Shown here one piece after another: positions 6,094 through 13,292 of a DNA stretch of 14,702 bases. Made by a program: the position numbers and the translations under genes. Position 1 is the first letter of the stretch, and the number at the start of each line of letters is the position of its first letter. The DNA is from Porphyrobacter sp. (lineage in GTDB: Bacteria; Pseudomonadota; Alphaproteobacteria; Sphingomonadales; Sphingomonadaceae), in the NCBI GenBank assembly GCA_014359685.1, contig JACIYY010000160.1, positions 1 through 14,702 on the forward strand, read 5' to 3'. The notes under the pieces are model-generated. The model was not told the origin of the DNA. It searched no databases and saw nothing but the letters and a program-made list of their open reading frames with translations.

Positions 6094-8589
6094 TCATGCG
6101 ACCTGCTGCAGCGGCGCCGCCTCCTCCGCCGGGCCGAAGGCAGCGCGCAGCGCGCGCAACAGGTCGCCGCCTTTGGCCGGTTTCAGCAGCAGCGCCGTGG
6201 GGGACAGCGCGGCGACCGCGTCCAGCGGGAGGGCGCCGTCGGGGGCGAGCAGCACGATGGTGGCCACCTGGCGCTCGGCCGCGGCGCCCAGCAGCGCGGC
6301 CAGCGGGCCGAGCCGGTCCGTGGCCAAATCCGCCTCCGCCGGCGCCACCGAGGCGGCGTCGATCAGCAACGCATCGACTCCGTCCCGCGCCAGCAGGTCG
6401 AGCGCCGCCGCGCCGCCCCCGGCATCGAGCACCCTGTGCACATGCGGCTCGATCAGCCCCTTGATCATCGCCCGCTTCATCTCGTTGCCGTCCAGCGCCG
6501 CGACCGTGGCCTGCGCCAGCGTTACGGCGCGCGCGGGCGGCGCGGGCTGCTCCACCTCGCGCAGCGGCAGGGTGACGGTGAAGCGCGAGCCTTCGCCCGG
6601 CACGCTGGCGAGCGCGATCGAGCCGCCGAGCGCAGCGGCCAGATTGCGGCAGATGGCAAGGCCCAGCCCGGTGCCGCTGAACTGCCGGGTCATCGCGCTG
6701 TCGACCTGGTGGAAGGCATCGAACACCCGCGCCTGCTCGTCGGCCGCAATGCCGATGCCGCTGTCCTCGACCGCCAGCGCCAGCTGGCCGGCCGCGCGAT
6801 CGCAGTGCGCGGTGAGGCGGACATGGCCGGCGGGCGTGAACTTGATCGCGTTGGACAGAAGGTTGAAGACGATCTGGCGAACCCTGTCGCCGTCGGTCTC
6901 GACCCATTCAGGCAGCTCGGCAAGGTCGGCTTCCAGTGCCAGGCCCTTGGCCGCCGCCTCGCCCGCCCACAGCGCGACCGCATCCTCCAGGATCGGGCGC
7001 AGCCGGGTCGGCTCGAGCGAGACCGTCACCTCGCCGGTCTCCATCTTGGCGACGTCGAGGATGTCGTCGACCAGCGCGCGCATGGTCTGGCCGGCGCCCT
7101 GCACCAGCTGGACCTGCTCGCGCGCCTGCGAACCCAGCTGCGGATTGGCGAGCATCACCTGCGTCATCCCCAGAATGCCGTTCAGCGGCGTGCGGATTTC
7201 GTGGCTGGTCATCGCCAGGAACTCGGTCTTGGCCTTCAGCGCCTTCTCCAGCTCCAGGTTCACCTCGGTCAGCACGGCGTTGGCGGCGCGCACCTCGTTG
7301 CGGCTGCGGCGGATCGAGAGGAAGGCGACGGTCACCAGCGCCAGCAGGATCGCACCGGCCACCGCCAGCCCGCTGAACAAGGTGGTGCGGAACCTCACCC
7401 GCTGGCGCTCGATCTTGACGTCGCGCTCCAGCTGGCCCTGCTTGAGCTGCGCGATCCGCAGGTTCTGGTTGGCGTAATCGAACCGCGCCGCCAGCAGCTG
7501 CGAGCTGACCGAAGCGGTAAGATCGCGCGCCTCCCCCTCCAGCCGCGCAAAGGCCTTGAGGTGGGCCAGAGCCCGCCGCGCATCGCCGCGCTGGTCGTAG
7601 AGGCGGGCGGCGGCTTCGTGGATTTCCATGTACAGCGAATCGGTGCGCGCAAGGTCGGCACCGGCAAAGGCACGGTCGAAGAACGCCGCCGCGCGGTCGC
7701 CATCGCCGCGCGCGGCGGCGATCTTGCCCAGCGTGCCATAGACATAGGGGCGCCATGCAGCGGCATCGGACCCCGCGCCCAGCCGCAGCGCCCGTGCGGC
7801 GTCACGCTGCGCATCGGCGAAGCGGCCCAGCTCGGCCTCGATCAGCGCGAGGTTGTTGAGGATCCGCATCTCCAGCAGGCTGCTATCCAGCGCCCGGGCA
7901 TTGGCCAGCGCCGCCCGGAACTCCTGCTCCGCCTCCTGCCTGCGGCCCAGCTTGCGCAGCGCCTCGCCGCGATTGTTGTGACTGGTCAGCGACAGGAACG
8001 GGTCTTCATCATACAATTCGTGCGACTGCTCGTAATAGCGCAGCATCCTCCGGTAATCGCCGGCCTGCCAGTAGAGCTCGCCGATATCCCGCAGCGCCAG
8101 CGCCTGGCTGCGCTTTTCGCCGGCCGCGCGGAAGATGCGGTAGGCCTCCAGATAGGCGCGCAGCGCACCCTGCAGGTCGTTGTCGAGCGCCGCCGTGCCG
8201 CCGCGCGCGCGCATCAGGTCGCCGTGCAGCTTGGTCCGGGGGGCATGGCGCTCGACCAGCGGCAGCGCGGCTTCGAGCAGCGCCTTGGCCTCGGCCGGGC
8301 GATGGAGGCCGATGCTGGCCTCCACCTTCAGCCACAGCGCGGTCGCGCGACCGATCGCCCCCTCGCGCCCGGGCAGCGCGGCGGCGCGTTGCAGCGCGAC
8401 GTCGCTGCGCGCGAGCGCAGCCTCGGGATCGGTCATGATCGCCGACTTGGCCTCCTCCACCGCGCGATCGAACGCGGCGCGCGCTGCGGTGACCGGGGCC
8501 GAAGCGACGCTGTCGGCGGCGGGCGTCGCGGCTGCCGGCATCGGCAGCAGCGCAGCGATCCACAGCACAAGGAGGCCTGCGATCGTCAT
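6094..8589 (-). CDS. Sensor histidine kinase with periplasmic TPR domain and degenerate C-terminal receiver
   Basis: The 831-residue protein starts with a signal peptide (about 1-21). Residues 35-375 are helical TPR-like repeats, with recognisable units near 165-195, 203-232 and 243-270. A short coiled stretch and one membrane helix (about 402-425) follow, which places the TPR sensor in the periplasm. The cytoplasmic part has HisKA with phosphorylatable H463 (MTSHEIRTPLNG) and an HATPase_c domain: N-box NLLSNAIKF (576-584), G1 VEDSGIGI (607-614) and G2 GTGLGLAI (639-646). Residues 687-819 have receiver-like spacing but look degenerate: D700 is followed by G instead of the second acidic residue, the Thr position in IVLLAPDG is lost, and only D744 and K803 remain. 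A perfect AGGAGG lies six bases before the ATG. The gene follows the S8 peptidase after 47 bases and precedes the stand-alone receiver. The TPR ligand is unknown. Confidence 0.93.
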   Translation of the reverse strand: MTIAGLLVLWIAALLPMPAAATPAADSVASAPVTAARAAFDRAVEEAKSAIMTDPEAALARSDVALQRAAALPGREGAIGRATALWLKVEASIGLHRPAEAKALLEAALPLVERHAPRTKLHGDLMRARGGTAALDNDLQGALRAYLEAYRIFRAAGEKRSQALALRDIGELYWQAGDYRRMLRYYEQSHELYDEDPFLSLTSHNNRGEALRKLGRRQEAEQEFRAALANARALDSSLLEMRILNNLALIEAELGRFADAQRDAARALRLGAGSDAAAWRPYVYGTLGKIAAARGDGDRAAAFFDRAFAGADLARTDSLYMEIHEAAARLYDQRGDARRALAHLKAFARLEGEARDLTASVSSQLLAARFDYANQNLRIAQLKQGQLERDVKIERQRVRFRTTLFSGLAVAGAILLALVTVAFLSIRRSRNEVRAANAVLTEVNLELEKALKAKTEFLAMTSHEIRTPLNGILGMTQVMLANPQLGSQAREQVQLVQGAGQTMRALVDDILDVAKMETGEVTVSLEPTRLRPILEDAVALWAGEAAAKGLALEADLAELPEWVETDGDRVRQIVFNLLSNAIKFTPAGHVRLTAHCDRAAGQLALAVEDSGIGIAADEQARVFDAFHQVDSAMTRQFSGTGLGLAICRNLAAALGGSIALASVPGEGSRFTVTLPLREVEQPAPPARAVTLAQATVAALDGNEMKRAMIKGLIEPHVHRVLDAGGGAAALDLLARDGVDALLIDAASVAPAEADLATDRLGPLAALLGAAAERQVATIVLLAPDGALPLDAVAALSPTALLLKPAKGGDLLRALRAAFGPAEEAAPLQQVA

Positions 8590-8636
8590 CGCGCGCCTCC
8601 TGTGCCCCCGACGGGCGAGGATCTGGTCGGCGGCGC

Positions 8637-11600
8637 TCAGAAGGCGAGCATCACATGGCCGCCGGCGGTGAAGGCCGGCTCCTGCGCGTCGGTGCGGCGA
8701 AGTTCGGCGCTGCCGAACAGGCCGAGCCGGCCGGCGCCCTCCAGCATGTCTGCGCCGTAGAACGCCTCCATCCGGTACCGGCGCTGCTCGGGCGCGCCGA
8801 TCGCCACGCGCTGGGTGACGAGGCCCGTCTCTCCGGTCTCGCGGTCGATCACGCCGACCATCTGCATGTCGAGATGGCCGCGCTCCACCGTCAGCGGCTG
8901 GGCCAGCGTCACGCGCAGCTGGTCGCCGCCAAGCAGCCCGCGCTTGGCGAACCCGGCCTGGAAGGCGGTGCCGACCGCGCCCTCGACGTTGAACGCCGCA
9001 TCGCCCTGCGAATGGCTGACCGACATCGTCCCCGAGGCGAACAGGCTGAACCCGTTCCCGATCGCGGCATCCGCCGCGACCGACAGGCCGTCCGAAACCG
9101 TCGCCGTGCCGAAATCCGACCGCTCCAGCGAGCGGGTGCCGAGGAATGCGCCGCGCTCCGCCAGCCGGGTGTAGGAGACGCCGAGCGTCACCCGGTCGGC
9201 CGGGCGCCAGTCGAGCCGGGCCAGCATCGCCTCGGCCTCGTAGTCGCCAGCCGAGTTCAGCAGCAACCGGTCGGACGCCGCGAAGCTGCCGGTGGCAAGG
9301 TCCTGCGCGATCGAACGGTCCTGCCGCGTGACCCCGAAGGACAGGTCGAGCGCATCGGCGAGGCCGACCCGCGCCGCGACATGGGCCGCGCCCGAGGCGA
9401 AGCCAAGCAGCGGGTTGGCCCCGCCCGAACGGGGGTCGAAATCGCCGCTCAGCGCCAATCCGCCGCTGCCCCCCAGCGCCGCCGCGCCGTCGCCGCTGCC
9501 GAAGCTGAAGGCGAGCCGGTGCTGGGGATGGCTCAGCTCAACGCTCGCCAGCAGCCGGGTGCGGTCGGCACCGTCGAGCCGGGCCACCGGCTCGGTCCGG
9601 CCGCGCAACGCCATGGTCCAGCCATTGGCGAGGGTGGAGACCGGCGCCGCCCCGCGATCGGCAAAGGACGCCTGGCCCAGCCAGGAGGACAGGCGGCGAT
9701 ACAGCAGCTGCTCGAACTCGCCGGCGCCGCCGCCCGCCCGAAACAGGCGGCTCGACAGCGGGACCACGAAGTCGCGATACGATTCGTCGAGCGTCTCGAA
9801 GGCGATGATATGCGCGCCGGCCGCCGACCATAGCGACGGCAGCCCGCCGCTGCGAAGCTGCGCGATGCTGATCGGGCGCGTGCCCGATCCGGCGGCGACC
9901 CGATAGGTCAGCCGGTCCTGATCGAGCGCCGAAAGCGCGCCGGCGACATTGAGCAGGCCGTGGCCATAGACCGGGTCGACTCCCGGCGCGCCCAGGTCCT
10001 GCGCGCTTTCCAGGATCACCCGGGCAACATCGACCGGGTGCCGCTTCAGCCACGGCCAGCGATCGTGAACCAGCGCGATGGTGCCGGAAACCAGCGGCGT
10101 CGCGAACGAGGTGCCGGAAAGGCGCGTCACGCCGCCCTGCCCGTCGGAGGCCAGGATCATCTCGCCCGGCGCCACCAGGAACCGGTTCATCAGCAGCCCG
10201 CTGCTCTTCAGATGCTGGCCGCTATCGGCAAAGCGCGGGTCGGATTCACCCCACACCGCATCGTTGCGGCAGGTGCCCCCGGCGGTCAGGCAGGCGGTGC
10301 CCGGCATGTTCGAGAAGGCGGAAATGCGCCCGTCGGGATCGACCGACCCAACCACCAGGAAGGTGTTGTCGAACGCGCCCCGCATCTCGACATCGGCGGT
10401 TTGCGCGATCCCGTCATTGCCGGCCGCGATCACATAGATCGCCTTGTTCTTGAACGAATTGACCTGCGGCGCGGTGAACACGTCGCGCCATTCCGCCGGC
10501 AGGGTGGAGCCGGGCACCCCCAGCGACAGGTTGATGACCGAGGCGCCGGCGCGGCCGACCGCGATGACGCCGCTGCGGACATCGTCCCAGCTGGCGGTCA
10601 TCGACTGGTCGAACGGATTGTAGGCGGCGATCGCCGCGTTGGGCGCCACCCCCATCACCCCCCGCCCGTCATGCGAGGCGACGATCAGGCTGCCCACGCC
10701 CGCGCCGTGGAGATTGTTGACGTCCTGATAACCGCCGGAGAACACGACCTTGGACTGCACATCGGCATCCTCGGCGGCGAAGAAGTCCACCAGACCGACC
10801 ACCGCGCCCGATCCCGGCCGGCCGGCGGCGGCGGAGGGCACCTGCGTCAGCGCCGGGGTCCAGCTGATCGCGTTCATCCAGTGATCGACCCGGTCCATGC
10901 CCGAAAACAGCAGCACGTTGTCGTACCAGTCGAGCATCATCCGCTGCCGGTCGAACGCGCTCCACCCGGCCAGCGTCTGCGGATCGCCGAGATCGACGTC
11001 CCATTTGGCGAGGAACGGCTCTGCAAAGCCGGCAGCAAAGGACTTGCCGGTCTGCTCCACGACCGCCGGGCCCCACATTACCGCGCCGTCCTGCCCGATC
11101 TGGCGCAGCTGGGCGATCAACGGGGCGTAATCGCCCGATGCCTCGCTCGCCGACCAGATATCGAGCGTCGCGCGGCTGGTCGGCACGAAGGCATCGGAAA
11201 AGGCGCGGATCAGGCCGACCTGAGGGCTGAGTTCGCCGCCTTCGGGCGTCAGATCGCCCCAGAAAGCGCGGATCAGTCCGCCGCTATAGGGATCGATATC
11301 GCCCTCAAACGCGCGGATCAGCCCGCCGGAGGATGGTTCGACCTCTCCCTCGAAAGTGCGGATGCGGCCGAGAAAGGGGGAGATATCGCCCGAGAAGGCG
11401 CGGATCAGCCCACCGCTCAGCGGATCGACGCCGTCGCGGAAAGCACGGATCAGGCCGCCGCTTTGCGGCACCGCCGGCCCGCCCATCGGGGCGACCGGAC
11501 GGGTGGCGATCACCGCCAGCTGCGCTTCGCCTGCCGCCGCTTCGTCGGCGCCAGCGGCAGGCAATGCCGTATCCGACTGGGCGGCGGCCGGGGCGGGAAG

Positions 11601-11684
11601 CAGCGCGGCAAGGCTCAGCGCGGCAAGCGGAAGCGACGCCAGAGCGGCGGCACGGCGGGACGATGCGGGCAAGGTGGACGGCAT
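8637..11684 (-). CDS. Secreted S8 (subtilisin-family) serine peptidase with N-terminal repeats and C-terminal barrel-like domain
   Basis: The 1015-residue product starts with a signal peptide (about 1-35, ending APAAA). A region of six short repeats with core GGLIRAF-x-GDI-x-P follows (75-169). The peptidase S8 domain (about 290-585) has catalytic D300 (VVGLVDFF), H326 (NNLHGAGVGS) and S526 (GTSFATP), with oxyanion N423 (AAGNDG). The Asp and His motifs deviate from the usual DTG and HGT, but the triad residues are present. From about 685 to the end the sequence alternates in beta-strand fashion and finishes GHVMLAF, with a C-terminal Phe as in outer-membrane barrels, so an autotransporter-like design is likely. 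The ATG at 11684 has AGGGGAA upstream; a start at 11729 would add residues before the signal peptide. It is 47 bases upstream of the sensor kinase. The natural substrate is unknown. Confidence 0.9.
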   Translation of the reverse strand: MPSTLPASSRRAAALASLPLAALSLAALLPAPAAAQSDTALPAAGADEAAAGEAQLAVIATRPVAPMGGPAVPQSGGLIRAFRDGVDPLSGGLIRAFSGDISPFLGRIRTFEGEVEPSSGGLIRAFEGDIDPYSGGLIRAFWGDLTPEGGELSPQVGLIRAFSDAFVPTSRATLDIWSASEASGDYAPLIAQLRQIGQDGAVMWGPAVVEQTGKSFAAGFAEPFLAKWDVDLGDPQTLAGWSAFDRQRMMLDWYDNVLLFSGMDRVDHWMNAISWTPALTQVPSAAAGRPGSGAVVGLVDFFAAEDADVQSKVVFSGGYQDVNNLHGAGVGSLIVASHDGRGVMGVAPNAAIAAYNPFDQSMTASWDDVRSGVIAVGRAGASVINLSLGVPGSTLPAEWRDVFTAPQVNSFKNKAIYVIAAGNDGIAQTADVEMRGAFDNTFLVVGSVDPDGRISAFSNMPGTACLTAGGTCRNDAVWGESDPRFADSGQHLKSSGLLMNRFLVAPGEMILASDGQGGVTRLSGTSFATPLVSGTIALVHDRWPWLKRHPVDVARVILESAQDLGAPGVDPVYGHGLLNVAGALSALDQDRLTYRVAAGSGTRPISIAQLRSGGLPSLWSAAGAHIIAFETLDESYRDFVVPLSSRLFRAGGGAGEFEQLLYRRLSSWLGQASFADRGAAPVSTLANGWTMALRGRTEPVARLDGADRTRLLASVELSHPQHRLAFSFGSGDGAAALGGSGGLALSGDFDPRSGGANPLLGFASGAAHVAARVGLADALDLSFGVTRQDRSIAQDLATGSFAASDRLLLNSAGDYEAEAMLARLDWRPADRVTLGVSYTRLAERGAFLGTRSLERSDFGTATVSDGLSVAADAAIGNGFSLFASGTMSVSHSQGDAAFNVEGAVGTAFQAGFAKRGLLGGDQLRVTLAQPLTVERGHLDMQMVGVIDRETGETGLVTQRVAIGAPEQRRYRMEAFYGADMLEGAGRLGLFGSAELRRTDAQEPAFTAGGHVMLAF
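11178..11462 (-). repeat. Six degenerate in-frame repeats in the S8 peptidase N-terminus
   Basis: These code for units of 13-22 residues: GGLIRAFRDGVDP, GGLIRAFSGDISP, GRIRTFEGEVEP, GGLIRAFEGDIDP, GGLIRAFWGDLTP and VGLIRAFSDAFVP. The L/I-R-A/T-F core and the following acidic residue and Pro are conserved in protein. The codons differ between copies, so the units have diverged under selection on the peptide and are not a recent slippage product. They lie between the signal peptide and the catalytic domain, where a propeptide or surface-exposed module would be. Confidence 0.85.
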
Positions 11685-11781
11685 GTGGGGTTCCCCTGGC
11701 GGTGATCGGCGATCCGGTTCCCCGCCCATCCGTGAGCCAAAGAACCTGAGGACCGGCTAAAGCGAAACGGTTAGGATGCGG

Positions 11782-13185
11782 TTACCGGCGCGCTCGCAAG
11801 GCCTCCACCACGCGCCAGCCCGGTCCCGCATGGTGGTCGTCGGGCCTCAGATGGCTGCGTTCGCTGTCCATGAAGCGGATCAGCTCGGGCACCGGCACCG
11901 GGCGCGAGATGAAATAGCCCTGCAGCATGTCGCAGCCCATCACCCGCAGCAGCGACAGCGCCATCGGATCGTCGACCCCTTCGGCCGTGACCGTCATCTC
12001 CAGCGCATGGGCAAGGTCGATGGAGGCGCGCACGATCAGCGGATCGCGATGGCTGTGGGTCAAGCCGCTGACGAACACCCGGTCGATCTTCAGCTCGTCG
12101 GCCGGCAGCCGCTTCAGATAGGTCAGCGAGGAGAGGCCAGAGCCGAAATCGTCGATCGCCACCGAAACCCCGGCGGCCGAACAGGCATTGAGGTTGCGGA
12201 TCGCCGCCTCCGGATCGGAGATCAACGCGGTCTCGGTGATCTCCACCCCGATCGGGCCGGAGGCAGCGCCGATATGGCCGAGCAGCTCGATCATGAAGGC
12301 GTCGTCCGCGATCAGCATCCCCGACAGGTTGACCGAGATCGCCAGCGGGTGGCCGGCGGCGATCATCGCGCGCTGGTCGCGGGCGACCTGCTGCACCACC
12401 CACACGGTCAGGTCGCGCACCGCGCCGGTGCGTTCGGCCAGCGCGATGATGCGGTCGGTCGGAAGCGCGCCGAACACCGGCGAATGCCAGCGCAGCAGCG
12501 CCTCCGCCGCAGTCACCGTCTGGTCGCGGCAATTGAACTTGGCCTGGTAGTGCAGCGATAGCTCGCCCCTGGCCAGCGCCCGCGGCAGCGCCCGCAGGAT
12601 GTCGAGATCCTCGACGCTGGGGGGAGCCTGTGCGGCCGCATCGACCAGCCGCACCCGGCCCGGCCCCGGCCGCGCCAGCGTGCTCGCCAGCCCGTCGCCC
12701 AGCGTGTCGGGGATCGGTCCGGGCTGCGCCGCCAGAGCGGTGAAGGCGATGGTGCCCGACAGCCGGCATTCGATCCCATCGACCCGGATGGTCCGGTCCA
12801 GCCGATCGAGGCAGCGGCCCAACGCCTCCGCCGCGGCGGCATCATCGACGGCGCCGAAGACGAACTCGATCGAGCCATAGCCGACACGGCCGATCTGGGC
12901 GTCATCGATGATCGCGCGGATCCGCTCTGCGCAATCGGCCAGGGTCGCGCTGGCAATGTCGAGGCCGACAATGTCGCGGAATCCGCCAAAGCGCCCGAAG
13001 CGCACGACCGCGAAATAGGTCTGCCCCGCGCCCCATTGCGCCAGCCGCTGTTCGATCACCGGCACCAGGCCTCGGCAGCCGCCGCCGCGACCGCCACCGC
13101 TCGCGCGACGGCGGCGGGATCGGACGACCATCAGCAGGACGGCAGCGGCGGGGACGGCAGACCCGAGGAGGAACGACATGGCCAT
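11782..13185 (-). CDS. Membrane-anchored EAL c-di-GMP phosphodiesterase with degenerate GGDEF domain
   Basis: Starting at the ATG at 13185, the 467-residue protein has one N-terminal membrane helix (about 2-21, followed by RSRRRR). Next is a degenerate diguanylate-cyclase domain in which GGDEF is replaced by GYGSIEF (102-108), so it cannot make c-di-GMP. The C-terminal EAL domain (about 200-445) keeps its catalytic residues: E228 in EALLRW, N286 in SVNLSG, E315 in GVEITET, D345/D346 in IDDFGSG, K366 in ELKIDRV, E402 in TAEGVDD and Q422 in LQGYF. It should therefore hydrolyse c-di-GMP at the inner membrane. The dead GGDEF domain may sense GTP or mediate dimerisation; that is known in relatives and inferred here. 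The ATG at 13185 has AGGG upstream. A GTG at 13275 would nearly abut the divergent transporter gene and is less likely. The stop lies 97 bases before the S8 peptidase start. Confidence 0.9.
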   Translation of the reverse strand: MAMSFLLGSAVPAAAVLLMVVRSRRRRASGGGRGGGCRGLVPVIEQRLAQWGAGQTYFAVVRFGRFGGFRDIVGLDIASATLADCAERIRAIIDDAQIGRVGYGSIEFVFGAVDDAAAAEALGRCLDRLDRTIRVDGIECRLSGTIAFTALAAQPGPIPDTLGDGLASTLARPGPGRVRLVDAAAQAPPSVEDLDILRALPRALARGELSLHYQAKFNCRDQTVTAAEALLRWHSPVFGALPTDRIIALAERTGAVRDLTVWVVQQVARDQRAMIAAGHPLAISVNLSGMLIADDAFMIELLGHIGAASGPIGVEITETALISDPEAAIRNLNACSAAGVSVAIDDFGSGLSSLTYLKRLPADELKIDRVFVSGLTHSHRDPLIVRASIDLAHALEMTVTAEGVDDPMALSLLRVMGCDMLQGYFISRPVPVPELIRFMDSERSHLRPDDHHAGPGWRVVEALRARR

Positions 13186-13292
13186 GGCCGCACCCTGCCG
13201 GCGATGTGTGAAAACGAGGTTTACGCCGTCTTTGCGAACGCTCTCGCCGGGTTGCCTGCAGGGCGCCGCCGGCACCGGGTTGAGTTTGACGT

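Noticed and set aside
6436..8760. Very long open frame opposite the sensor kinase (774 codons), and similar ones at 2179-3690, 4065-5387 and 9960-11705
   Set aside because: They are antisense to genes with clear catalytic motifs. High third-position GC removes stop codons from the opposite strand. Their translations are low-complexity, rich in R, A, H, Q and P, with no recognisable domain.
11178..11462. Peptidase repeats as a multi-core RiPP precursor or CRISPR-like array
   Set aside because: The repeats vary at DNA level, have no unique spacers and lie inside a large enzyme gene. No modifying enzyme or cas gene is nearby.
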